64,000 nucleotides of DNA from Coprousia sp963931435 (GTDB taxonomy: Bacteria; Actinomycetota; Coriobacteriia; Coriobacteriales; Coriobacteriaceae). Shown one piece after another: positions 9,874-18,171 of this stretch (position 1 is its first letter; the number at the start of each line of letters is the position of its first letter). The notes beneath the pieces were generated by a model that was not told the origin of the DNA, did no database searches, and saw only the letters and a list, made by a program, of their open reading frames with translations. Made by a program: the position numbers and the translations under genes. The stretch covers positions 124,001-188,000 of the forward strand of contig OZ007012.1 of assembly GCA_963931435.1 (NCBI GenBank), written 5' to 3'.

Positions 9874-10170
9874 ATGGGGTTCGATCTGGCAACCCAGGTC
9901 CCGGTGATCTTCCTCGGGGTTCTGGTGGGCGCGTTCGCATTTGCCCTGCTCGCGCTGGCGCTCTGGCCGGTGGTCGCGCGCAAGGCGGATGCGAACATGG
10001 CCAAGGGCATGCTGGGGGTCTGCGTATCGTTCGTGATACTCGTCCTCGGGGTCGTGGTGGTGCGCCTGCTGGCGCGCGACGCGCTCGTTCCGTTCGCCGC
10101 AGGCGAGCTCGTCGGGTTCTTCGCGGGATGGATCGCCATCGCCCTTCTGGTCATGGCGCGTACGGATTGA
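9874..10170 (+). CDS. AtpI-like small membrane protein at the head of the atp operon
   Basis: The 98-residue product has three hydrophobic spans: about 8-32 (VPVIFLGVLVGAFAFALLAL), 44-62 (LGVCVSFVILVLGVVVV) and 73-94 (VGFFAGWIAIALLVM). Its place directly before atpB matches AtpI, an assembly factor or Mg channel linked to the Fo sector, but the sequence is too divergent to claim homology. ATG 9874 has an excellent GGGGGAGGAAT site; an upstream in-frame ATG at 9811 is less likely. Function is inferred from position and topology. Confidence 0.7.
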   Translation: MGFDLATQVPVIFLGVLVGAFAFALLALALWPVVARKADANMAKGMLGVCVSFVILVLGVVVVRLLARDALVPFAAGELVGFFAGWIAIALLVMARTD

Positions 10171-10213
10171 AGGTAGTCGCGGCGTTCGCGCCCGACTCGG
10201 GAAAGGTGGAGTC

Positions 10214-11011
10214 TTGGACGCATTTGCCAAGCTGCCCGGGGAGATCACCAAGCTCGTCTCCGAGTTCTCCTCGGCCGCCGTCGCGGGTGATCTCAACATG
10301 GGCGTCACCCAGTATTCGTTCTGGCTGCTCGTCTCTTCAGCCGTCCTGCTCACGATCATCTTCGTGTTCGTGAAGCGCCAGACGCTGGTGCCCAAGGGCG
10401 TGTTCGTCAACGGCGTCGAGTATCTGATCGAGTACGTCGAGAACGACGTCGCCAAGGGCGTGGTGGGCACCGATTGGCGTCGGCACTTCCCGTTTCTGGC
10501 GACCATCTTCTTCTTCATCCTCATCAACAACTTCATCGGCCTCATCCCGGGCATGAAGCCGGGCACCGGCGCCATCGGATGCACCGCGGCGCTCGCGCTG
10601 GTGACGTTCATCTACTTCGTGTACTTCGGCTGCAAGAAGCATGGCGTCATCGGCTACCTCAAGAGCCTGGCGCCCGAGGGCGTGGCCTTCCCCATGAACG
10701 TGTTCGTGTGGGTGATCGAGGTCTTCTCGCTCCTGCTTCGTCCCATCACGCTGGCCATCCGTCTGTTCTGCAACATGTTCGCCGGCCACATCGTCATGGG
10801 CTCGTTCTCCATCATGGCGGCCGTCTTCGCCCAGCCCCTGCTTGAGCAGTTCTCGGCCCTGAACGCCGTGGGCGCCCTGCCGAGCCTCGCGTGGATCGCG
10901 ATCCTGCTCATCATCTACGTGGTCGAGTTCATCGTCGCGTTCGTGCAGGCCTACGTGTTCACGGTGCTCGCCGCCGTGTACATCCAGATCGCCGAGGCCG
11001 AGGGCCACTAG
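10214..11011 (+). CDS. atpB: ATP synthase Fo subunit a
   Basis: Subunit a forms the proton half-channels against the c-ring in the membrane. The 265-residue protein has the family's helices and the essential arginine in ITLAIRLFCNMFAGHIVMG, plus ILINNFIGLIPGMKPGTG. The predicted start is TTG 10214 after GAAAGGTGGAG; the only nearby ATG (10298) would remove 28 residues and leave a start inside the amphipathic segment before the first helix. TTG is therefore preferred but not certain. It is the second cistron of the operon. Confidence 0.93.
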   Translation: MDAFAKLPGEITKLVSEFSSAAVAGDLNMGVTQYSFWLLVSSAVLLTIIFVFVKRQTLVPKGVFVNGVEYLIEYVENDVAKGVVGTDWRRHFPFLATIFFFILINNFIGLIPGMKPGTGAIGCTAALALVTFIYFVYFGCKKHGVIGYLKSLAPEGVAFPMNVFVWVIEVFSLLLRPITLAIRLFCNMFAGHIVMGSFSIMAAVFAQPLLEQFSALNAVGALPSLAWIAILLIIYVVEFIVAFVQAYVFTVLAAVYIQIAEAEGH

Positions 11012-11129
11012 GCCGGGCCTCACGGCGCGCAGCAATCGGTCACCGCGGGGTCCCGAGCGGCGCCCCGGGTACATAAGGAAGGGTATCCTGCGCCTCGGTC
11101 AAGGGGAGGCGCGCGACAAAGGAGGAATC

Positions 11130-11321
11130 GTGGGAGTTATCGGTTACGGTCTCGGTGTTATCGGCGCTGGCCTGGCCATCGGCCTGGCCGCTTTCGGCGC
11201 GACGGGCGCTATGGCGCGTCAGCCCGAGATCCAGGGGCGTGCTTTCACCGTCTTCATTCTGGCATCGGCCTTCACCGAGGCCCTGGGCCTCATCGGCTTC
11301 GTCGTGACCCTCATCTCCTAG
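11130..11321 (+). CDS. atpE: ATP synthase Fo subunit c
   Basis: This 63-residue hairpin of two helices assembles into the rotating c-ring. Helix 1 has the glycine repeat GAGLAIGLAAFGATGAM, the loop is ARQPE, and helix 2 carries the ion-binding glutamate in AFTEALGLIGFV. There is no Ser/Thr after that Glu and no sodium-type signature, so proton coupling is expected. GTG 11130 is preceded by a near-perfect AAAGGAGGA, consistent with the high copy number of this subunit. It is short for a c subunit, with almost no C-terminal tail. Confidence 0.95.
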   Translation: MGVIGYGLGVIGAGLAIGLAAFGATGAMARQPEIQGRAFTVFILASAFTEALGLIGFVVTLIS

Positions 11322-11355
11322 TTGAGGCTCACGCGTGTCGAGTAAGGAGTTGTCC

Positions 11356-11952
11356 ATGAAGTCCATCATTCGCGGAGGCGCCGCCGTCGCGGCCGCGAGC
11401 GTGCTCGCGTTCCCGACGCCGGTGTTCGCGGAGGAGTCGGCCGGCGGGGCCGAGATCCTCATTCCCAAGATGGCCGAGTTCGTCCCGGCGCTCATCGCGT
11501 TCCTGATTATCCTCGCGGTGCTCGCCAAGCTCGCCTGGCCACAGGTCCTCGCCACCATGGAGGAGCGCGAGAAGCGCATCGCCGACAGCCTGGACGAGGC
11601 CGAGAAGACCAAGCAGAAGGCCCTCGCCGACCGCGCCGCATCCGATGAGCTGGTGACCGACGCCCGCCGCCAGGCGGCCGACATCGTGCTCGCCGCCCGC
11701 CAGGACGCCGAGGCGGAGCGCAACCGGATCCTGGCCGCCGCGCATGCCGAGGCCGAGGAGATCATCGCCAAGGCCCACGCCAACGCCGAGGACGAGCGCC
11801 GCGCGCTCTACGCCGACGCCGCCGGCTCCATCGCCGACCTGTCCGTCTCGGTGGCTTCCAAGATCGTCGCCAAGACGCTGGACGAGGATGGCGAGCAGCG
11901 CCGCCTCATCGAGCGCTACATCAAGGAAGCGGGTAGCCTGAATGCCGACTAG
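11356..11952 (+). CDS. atpF: ATP synthase Fo subunit b with an N-terminal signal-like segment
   Basis: Subunit b is the peripheral stalk linking Fo to F1 through subunit delta. The membrane helix is FVPALIAFLIILAVLAKLAW (about residues 42-61), followed by a long charged coiled coil (about 65-170). Unusually, the protein begins with a separate signal-peptide-like stretch: MKSIIRGG, a hydrophobic AAVAAASVLAF and a possible cleavage site PVFA-EE near residue 25. Typical b subunits start directly at the membrane helix. AAGGAG stands six bases before ATG 11356. Its end overlaps atpH by 11 nt. Confidence 0.95.
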   Translation: MKSIIRGGAAVAAASVLAFPTPVFAEESAGGAEILIPKMAEFVPALIAFLIILAVLAKLAWPQVLATMEEREKRIADSLDEAEKTKQKALADRAASDELVTDARRQAADIVLAARQDAEAERNRILAAAHAEAEEIIAKAHANAEDERRALYADAAGSIADLSVSVASKIVAKTLDEDGEQRRLIERYIKEAGSLNAD

Positions 11953-12427
11953 TCGCAGGGAGGAGCGGGTCCTCGAGACCTACGCCCGCGCTCTCATCGA
12001 GGCCGCCAAGGCGGAGGGACGCGTGCAGGCCGATCGCCGCGCGCTCGACGCCCTCGCCTCGGCGTCGCCGGAGATCCTCGCCATCGTGAGCGCGATGGCG
12101 GAGCGCGGCCAGCTCGACCTGCTTCCCAAGGTCGCCTCCACGTTCCGGGACATCGCCGATGCCGATGACGACGTGGTGGGCGTGACGGTCACCACCGCCG
12201 TGCCGCTCGACGACGAGCTGCGCGCGCAGATCACCGCGCACTACGAGGCCGATCTGGGCACCAAGGTGTTCCTGATCGAGCACGTCGATCCCTCGATCAT
12301 CGGCGGCGTCATCGTCGAGGCCCGCGGCCAGCGCCGCGACGTCTCGGTTCTCACGCAGCTTCGAGCCGCCCGCGAGGCGCTCGATATCACAGATCTGACC
12401 AAGAGAGAGGAGGCTCACCATGGCTGA
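11942..12427 (+). CDS. atpH: ATP synthase F1 subunit delta
   Basis: Delta caps the F1 head and holds the peripheral stalk. The 161-residue protein is slightly short for the family but shows the N-terminal helical domain (LETYARALIEAAKAEGRV) and the C-terminal signature DPSIIGGVIVEARGQRRD. ATG 11942 overlaps atpF and its stop overlaps the atpA start by 8 nt, so translation is likely coupled across the three genes. Confidence 0.94.
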   Translation: MPTSRREERVLETYARALIEAAKAEGRVQADRRALDALASASPEILAIVSAMAERGQLDLLPKVASTFRDIADADDDVVGVTVTTAVPLDDELRAQITAHYEADLGTKVFLIEHVDPSIIGGVIVEARGQRRDVSVLTQLRAAREALDITDLTKREEAHHG

Positions 12428-14030
12428 GTCCATCGATGCCCAGAGCATCGCCCGCGTGCTCGCCGAGCGCCTGGACACCCTTTCGGCGGCGGTCGATACG
12501 CAGGAGCTCTCTCACGTCGACGAGGTGGGCGACGGCATCGCCCGTGTCTCGGGCCTGCGCAGTGCCATGTCGGGCGAGCTTCTTGAGTTCAAGAGCTCCC
12601 AGACGGGGGAGACCGTCTACGGACTCGCCCAGAACCTCGAGCGCGACGAGGTGGGCGCGGTGCTGTTCGGCAACGTGGCCGCCATCAAGGAGGGCGACGA
12701 GTGCCGCACCACCGGCCGCATCATGGACATCCCCGTGGGGCGCGCCATGCTCGGTCGCGTGGTCAACCCGCTGGGCCAGCCCATCGACGGTTTGGGCGAC
12801 ATCCGCACGACCCATCGCCGCCCCATCGAGTTCAAGGCGCCCGGCGTCATCGACCGCACGCCCGTGCACGAGCCGGTGCAGACCGGCATCCTGGCCATCG
12901 ACGCGATGATCCCTATCGGCCGCGGCCAGCGCGAGCTCATCATCGGCGACCGCAAGACGGGCAAGACCGCCATCGCCATCGATGCCATCATCAACCAGCG
13001 CGGCAAGGGCATGATCTGCATCTACGTCGCCATCGGTCAGAAGGCGTCGACCGTGGCCACCATTCGCGCCACGCTCGAGAAGCACCATGCGCTCGACTAC
13101 ACGGTCATCGTCTCGGCGACGGCCGCCGAATCGGCGCCGATGCAGTACATCGCCCCCATGGCGGGCGCCGCCATCGGCGAGTACTTCATGTACAACGGGG
13201 AGAACGGCCACACCGCCAGCCCCGACAACCCCGGCCGCCACGTGCTCGTCATCTATGACGACCTCTCCAAGCAGGCCGTGGCCTACCGTCAGATGTCGCT
13301 GACGCTGCGCCGTCCGCCCGGACGCGAGGCCTACCCCGGCGACATCTTCTACCTGCACTCGCGCCTGCTCGAGCGCGCCTGCAAGCTCTCCGACGAGCTC
13401 GGCGGCGGCTCCATGACGGCCCTGCCGCTCATCGAGACCCAGGACGGCGACGTCTCGGCCTACATCCCCACCAACGTGATCTCCATCACCGACGGCCAGA
13501 TCTACCTGCAGAGCGACCTGTTCTTCCAGGGTCAGCGCCCCGCGGTCGACGTGGGCATCTCGGTGTCGCGCGTCGGCGGCGCCGCTCAGACCAAGGCCAT
13601 GAAGCAGCAGGCGGGCAACCTTCGTCTCGACCTGGCATCCTATCAGGAGCTCGCCGGCTTCTCGCAGTTCGGCAGCGACCTCGATGCCGCCACGCAGAAG
13701 CAGCTCACGCACGGCTCGCGCATGACCGAGCTGCTCAAGCAGCCGCGCTTCCGCACGCTCGACGTGGCCGAGCAGGTCGTGGCGCTGTTCGCCGGCAACC
13801 AGGGTCTCATCGACGACCTGCCCATCGCGCAGGTCCTGGAGTTCCGCGACGGCCTCATCCAGTACATGGACAGCAGCTACCAGCGCCTGCTCGAGCGCGT
13901 GCGCGCCGAGAAGATCGAGGGCGACCTCGAGACCGAGCTTCTGCACGCCATCAAGGACTACAAGCGCGACTTCGCGGAGCGCCATGCCGCCGACACTCCG
14001 GCGCCCGAGGATGAGACCGAGGAGAGCTAG
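12420..14030 (+). CDS. atpA: ATP synthase F1 subunit alpha
   Basis: Alpha forms the non-catalytic nucleotide sites of the F1 hexamer. The 536-residue protein carries the P-loop GDRKTGKTAIA, the VGRVVNPLGQPIDG block, and the signature PGREAYPGDIFYLHSRLLER with the arginine finger region (ISVSRVGGAAQTKAMK). GAGAGGAGG sits before ATG 12420. The charged C-terminal tail is typical of actinobacterial alpha subunits. Confidence 0.98.
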   Translation: MAESIDAQSIARVLAERLDTLSAAVDTQELSHVDEVGDGIARVSGLRSAMSGELLEFKSSQTGETVYGLAQNLERDEVGAVLFGNVAAIKEGDECRTTGRIMDIPVGRAMLGRVVNPLGQPIDGLGDIRTTHRRPIEFKAPGVIDRTPVHEPVQTGILAIDAMIPIGRGQRELIIGDRKTGKTAIAIDAIINQRGKGMICIYVAIGQKASTVATIRATLEKHHALDYTVIVSATAAESAPMQYIAPMAGAAIGEYFMYNGENGHTASPDNPGRHVLVIYDDLSKQAVAYRQMSLTLRRPPGREAYPGDIFYLHSRLLERACKLSDELGGGSMTALPLIETQDGDVSAYIPTNVISITDGQIYLQSDLFFQGQRPAVDVGISVSRVGGAAQTKAMKQQAGNLRLDLASYQELAGFSQFGSDLDAATQKQLTHGSRMTELLKQPRFRTLDVAEQVVALFAGNQGLIDDLPIAQVLEFRDGLIQYMDSSYQRLLERVRAEKIEGDLETELLHAIKDYKRDFAERHAADTPAPEDETEES

Positions 14031-14035
14031 GCCCC

Positions 14036-14944
14036 ATGGCGAACCTTCGCGAAATAAAGAGGCGCATCACCTCGGTCACGAGCACCAGGCAGATCACGCG
14101 CACGATGGAGATGGTCTCCACGGCCAAGATCCGTCGCGCGCTGGATCGCGCCTACAACGCCGAGCCCTATAAGTCGGCGCTCACCGACGTCATGCTCACC
14201 GTGGCCCAGGACGCCGAGGCGGCGGGCGGCGCGCCCATCCTGCAGCAGCACAAGCGCGTCGAGCACGTGCTCGTGGTGGCCATCGCCTCCGATCGCGGCC
14301 TCGCCGGCGGTTTCAACGTGGGCGTCGAGCGCGAGACCGAGAAGATCATGATGCGCTGCGAGCGCGACGGCATCGCCTGCGAGCTCATCACCTGCGGCCG
14401 CAAGCCCTGCGAGTACTTCGCGCATCGCGGCGACGTGGTGATGCACTTCGCGGGCACCTCGGCCGATCCGACGCTGGAGCAGGCCCGCATGATCGCGAGC
14501 TACATCTGCGACGGCTACGCCTCCGGGGCCATCGACCGCGTGGAGGTCATCTACCACCACGCCAAGAACCGCGTGGAGCAGGAGCTGCGCGTCGAGCACC
14601 TGCTCCCGCTCAAGACGGAGATGGTGGCGCTCGCGCGCGGGCCGCGCAAGAACGCCGATGAGGCCCCGCAGCGCGTCTCGTCCTCGTTCAGCTTCGTGCC
14701 CTCGGCCGAGGTCGTCCTCGGCGAGCTGGTGCCCAGCTACGTCTTGACCGTCATCCACCAGGCGCTGATCGATTCCGCCGCCGCCGAGCAGGGTGCGCGC
14801 CGCAAGGCCATGCACTCCGCCACGGAGAACGCGACGGCGATCATCGCCACCCTGACCCGAACCTACAACCGCGTGCGCCAGGCTTCCATCACCACCGAGA
14901 TCAACGAGATCGTGGGCGGAGCCGCGGCAGCGGAGGAGGGATAG
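14036..14944 (+). CDS. atpG: ATP synthase F1 subunit gamma
   Basis: Gamma is the central rotor shaft. The 302-residue protein has the conserved N-terminal helix NLREIKRRITSVTSTRQITRT and the C-terminal helix QGARRKAMHSATENATAI...TYNRVRQASITTEINEIVGGAAA that turn inside the alpha/beta ring. The start lies 5 nt after atpA, with GAGGAGAG at the end of atpA as ribosome binding site. Confidence 0.97.
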   Translation: MANLREIKRRITSVTSTRQITRTMEMVSTAKIRRALDRAYNAEPYKSALTDVMLTVAQDAEAAGGAPILQQHKRVEHVLVVAIASDRGLAGGFNVGVERETEKIMMRCERDGIACELITCGRKPCEYFAHRGDVVMHFAGTSADPTLEQARMIASYICDGYASGAIDRVEVIYHHAKNRVEQELRVEHLLPLKTEMVALARGPRKNADEAPQRVSSSFSFVPSAEVVLGELVPSYVLTVIHQALIDSAAAEQGARRKAMHSATENATAIIATLTRTYNRVRQASITTEINEIVGGAAAAEEG

Positions 14945-14946
14945 CC

Positions 14947-16404
14947 ATGGTTGCGACCACCGCACGAGACGATATCAAGGATGCCGTCGAACGCCACACC
15001 GCGGGCGACGGGCGCATCATCCGCATCGTGGGCCCCGTCGTCGACGTGAAGTTCGACGAGCAGATCCCCGCAATCTACAACGCCCTCACCGTCGAGGCCG
15101 ATACCCCGATGGGGCACATCTCCACCATCTTGGAGGTGGAGAGCCAGCTGCCCGGAGGCGTGGTGCGCACCGTCGCCATGACCTCCACCGACGGCCTCAC
15201 GCGCGGGATCGTGGCCACCGACACCGGCGGCCCCATGACCATGCCGGTGGGTCCCGGCACGCTCGGGCGCATCTGGAACGTGCTGGGTCAGCCGGTCGAC
15301 GGCAAGCCCATGCCCGAGGTGGAGGACTACTACCCCATCCACCATCCCGCGCCCCACTTCGACGAGCTGACCACCACCACCGAGATCTTCGAGACGGGCA
15401 TCAAGGCTGTCGACCTCCTGGAGCCCTACATCCGCGGCGGCAAGACCGGTCTGTTCGGCGGCGCCGGCGTGGGCAAGACGGTGCTCATCCAGGAGCTCAT
15501 CAACAACCTCGCGCAGGAGCACAACGGCACCTCGGTCTTCACCGGCGTGGGCGAGCGCACCCGCGAGGGCACCGACCTGTACCTGGAGATGACCGAGTCC
15601 GGCGTCATCGAGAAGACCTGCCTGGTCTACGGCCAGATGAACGAGCCGCCCGGAGCGCGCCTGCGTGTGGGCCTCGCGGGCCTCACCGCAGCGGAGTACT
15701 TCCGCGACCGCGGCCAAGACGTGCTGCTGTTCATCGACAACATCTTCCGCTTCTCGCAGGCGGGCTCCGAGGTCTCAGCCCTGCTCGGCCGCATGCCCTC
15801 GGCCGTGGGCTACCAGCCCACGCTCGCCACCGAGATGGGCGACCTGCAGGAGCGCATCACCTCAACCAAGACCGGCTCCATCACCTCGGTGCAGGCCGTC
15901 TACGTTCCCGCCGACGACCTGACCGACCCGGCGCCGGCCACCACGTTCACGCACCTGGATGCCCAGACGGTCCTCTCGCGCTCCATCGCGGCGCTCGGCC
16001 TCTATCCGGCCATCGACCCGCTGGCGTCCTCGTCGGACGCCCTCGACCCCACCATCGTGGGCGAGGAGCACTACCGCGTGGCCGTCAAGGTGCAGGAGAT
16101 CCTGCAGGAGTACTCCGACCTGCAGGACATCATCGCGATCCTGGGCATGGACGAGCTTTCCGAGGAGCAGCGCCTCACTGTGAACCGCGCCCGCAAGCTG
16201 CAGCAGTTCCTGTCGCAGAGCTTCCACGTGGCCGAGAAGTTCACCGGCAACCCCGGCGTCTACATGCGCATCGAGGACACGGTCCGCAGCTTCGCCGCCA
16301 TCGTGGATGGCGAGTGCGACGACCTGCCCGAGCAGGCGTTCCGCTACGCCTCGACCATCGATGACGTGCGCGAGCGCGCCGCCAAGATGGAAACGGCGGC
16401 GTGA
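14947..16404 (+). CDS. atpD: ATP synthase F1 subunit beta
   Basis: Beta carries the catalytic nucleotide sites. The 485-residue protein has the P-loop GGAGVGKTVL, GERTREG with the catalytic Glu, LLFIDNIFRFSQAGSEVSALLGRMPSAVGYQ in pieces of the family signature, and DELSEEQ near the C-terminus, matching the DELSEED lever. About 20 residues precede the usual first strand (GRIIRIVGPVVDVKF). GGAGGAGGG precedes ATG 14947. It overlaps the alternative GTG start of atpC. Confidence 0.98.
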   Translation: MVATTARDDIKDAVERHTAGDGRIIRIVGPVVDVKFDEQIPAIYNALTVEADTPMGHISTILEVESQLPGGVVRTVAMTSTDGLTRGIVATDTGGPMTMPVGPGTLGRIWNVLGQPVDGKPMPEVEDYYPIHHPAPHFDELTTTTEIFETGIKAVDLLEPYIRGGKTGLFGGAGVGKTVLIQELINNLAQEHNGTSVFTGVGERTREGTDLYLEMTESGVIEKTCLVYGQMNEPPGARLRVGLAGLTAAEYFRDRGQDVLLFIDNIFRFSQAGSEVSALLGRMPSAVGYQPTLATEMGDLQERITSTKTGSITSVQAVYVPADDLTDPAPATTFTHLDAQTVLSRSIAALGLYPAIDPLASSSDALDPTIVGEEHYRVAVKVQEILQEYSDLQDIIAILGMDELSEEQRLTVNRARKLQQFLSQSFHVAEKFTGNPGVYMRIEDTVRSFAAIVDGECDDLPEQAFRYASTIDDVRERAAKMETAA

Positions 16405-16409
16405 GGACC

Positions 16410-16802
16410 ATGCACATCCGCATCGTTTGCCCGGAGCACAACGAATACGAGGGTGAGGCAGCGTTCGTAGCGCTGCCCACCTCCACCGGCGAGCTCGGCG
16501 TGGCTCCGCGCCATGCCAACGAGATCTGCTCGGTCGACGTGGGGTTCGTGCGCATCTGCGACGAGCGCATGGGCGAGGTGACCCGCACGTTCGCGGTGAA
16601 CGGCGGCTATGCCGAGATCACGGGCGAGGAGGTCATCATCCTGGCCGAGCGCGCCGCCGATCTCGCCTCGATCGATGCCGAGGCCCTCAAGGCCGAGATC
16701 GCTGAATTTGAAGACCAGCTGAGTAATTTGTCGGCAGATGATGCACGCCGCGCCTATCTATATAATGAAATCGCTTGGCGCAAGCTGCTGCTCGCCGCGT
16801 AG
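16410..16802 (+). CDS. atpC: ATP synthase F1 subunit epsilon
   Basis: Epsilon binds the foot of gamma and can inhibit ATP hydrolysis. The N-terminal beta sandwich shows MHIRIVCPEHNEYEGEAAFVALPTS in short blocks and a GELGVAPRHA turn; the C-terminal part (about 80-130) is a helical hairpin. ATG 16410 is chosen over GTG 16401, which overlaps the atpD stop; both are in frame and differ by three residues. It ends the operon. No clear terminator lies before murA, so some read-through is possible. Confidence 0.94.
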   Translation: MHIRIVCPEHNEYEGEAAFVALPTSTGELGVAPRHANEICSVDVGFVRICDERMGEVTRTFAVNGGYAEITGEEVIILAERAADLASIDAEALKAEIAEFEDQLSNLSADDARRAYLYNEIAWRKLLLAA

Positions 16803-16875
16803 CGCCTTGAGCGTCGCGCGTCGAGCGCCCATGCTGCCGGGCATCTCTGCATGATCTATCGAAGAGAGTAGGCAC

Positions 16876-18168
16876 GTGGATATCATCCGTGTTCAGGGCG
16901 GGCATGCCTTAAGCGGCAGCGTTCGCGTTTCAGGAGCGAAGAACTCCGCGCTCAAGCTCATGGCGGCCACGCTGCTGGCTCCGGATGCCACCACGCTCAC
17001 CAACGTGCCCAACATCTCCGACGTCCACGTCATGGGCAAGGTGCTCAAGGGCATGGGGGCCACGATCGAGGTCCCCGACGAGCACACGCTCATCATTGAT
17101 ACCTCCGCGGTCGATTCCTGGGAGGCCCCCTACAACCTCGTCGCCAAGATGCGCGCCTCGACGGCGGTCATGGGGCCGCTTCTGGGGCGGTTCGGCCGGG
17201 CGAAGATCGCCATGCCGGGCGGCTGCAACCTGGGTGCGCGCAAGATCGACATGCACATCCTGGGTCTCGAGGCGTTGGGCGTCTCGTTCGACACCGATCA
17301 CGGCTACATCTACGCCAACGCCGACGAGGGCATGACGGGGACGGCTGTCACGCTGGAGTTCGCCAGCGTGGGCGCCACCGAGAACCTCATCATGGCGGCC
17401 GTGCGCGCCCAGGGCACCACCATCATCGACAACGCGGCACGCGAGCCCGAGATCGTGGACCTCGCCAACATGCTCAACGAGATGGGCGCCCGGATCGAGG
17501 GCGCGGGCACGCCGGTGGTCACCATCGAGGGCGTCGAGGAGCTCCATCCCGTCACCCACCGCGTGATCGGCGACCGCATCGAGGCGGGAACCTTCATCGT
17601 GGCGGGCGCGCTCGCCGCCGGCCCTACGGGCATCGACGTCATCGGGTTCAATCCGCACCATCTGGGCATGGTGCTCAAGAAGATGGAGCTCATGGGCATC
17701 TCCTGCGAGCGCATCGACGACGGCGTCCACGTGGAGCGCGCTGCGCACCTGACGCCGGTGGACATCCAGACGCTGCCCTATCCCGGGTTTCCGACGGACA
17801 TGCAGGCCCAGGTCATGGTGCTTTCGGCGCTCGCCGACGGCAGCTCCGTCATCACCGAGAACATATTCGAGAATCGCTTCATGTTCGCCTCCGAGCTCAT
17901 GCGCATGGGCGCCAACATCCGCATCGAGAGCCATCACGCCATCATCCACGGCGTCGCGGGCTTCTCGGGCACGCAGGTGGTGTCACCCGATCTGCGCGGC
18001 GGCGCGGCCCTGGTGCTCGCGGGGCTCGTTTCCGAGGGCTGCACGGAGGTTTCGGCGATTCACCACATCTACCGCGGTTACGAGCGGTTCTGCGAGAAGT
18101 TTTGCGGGTTGGGGGCGCACGTCGAGCGCGTATCGGTCCCGGATCCCATGGATGATGAGGTCAGGTAG
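16876..18168 (+). CDS. murA: UDP-N-acetylglucosamine 1-carboxyvinyltransferase
   Basis: MurA transfers enolpyruvate from PEP to UDP-GlcNAc, the first committed step of peptidoglycan synthesis. The 430-residue protein has the GAKNSALKLMAA N-terminus and the active-site loop PGGCNLGARKID, with the catalytic Cys at 117. Keeping Cys rather than Asp predicts sensitivity to fosfomycin. The start is GTG 16876 after AGAGTAGG. The LCP gene begins 3 nt after its stop, forming a cell-wall operon. Confidence 0.97.
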   Translation: MDIIRVQGGHALSGSVRVSGAKNSALKLMAATLLAPDATTLTNVPNISDVHVMGKVLKGMGATIEVPDEHTLIIDTSAVDSWEAPYNLVAKMRASTAVMGPLLGRFGRAKIAMPGGCNLGARKIDMHILGLEALGVSFDTDHGYIYANADEGMTGTAVTLEFASVGATENLIMAAVRAQGTTIIDNAAREPEIVDLANMLNEMGARIEGAGTPVVTIEGVEELHPVTHRVIGDRIEAGTFIVAGALAAGPTGIDVIGFNPHHLGMVLKKMELMGISCERIDDGVHVERAAHLTPVDIQTLPYPGFPTDMQAQVMVLSALADGSSVITENIFENRFMFASELMRMGANIRIESHHAIIHGVAGFSGTQVVSPDLRGGAALVLAGLVSEGCTEVSAIHHIYRGYERFCEKFCGLGAHVERVSVPDPMDDEVR

Positions 18169-18171
18169 ACC

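Noticed and set aside
11130..11321. Sodium-coupled ATP synthase
   Set aside because: The c subunit lacks the Gln and Glu-Ser/Thr pattern of sodium-binding rings.
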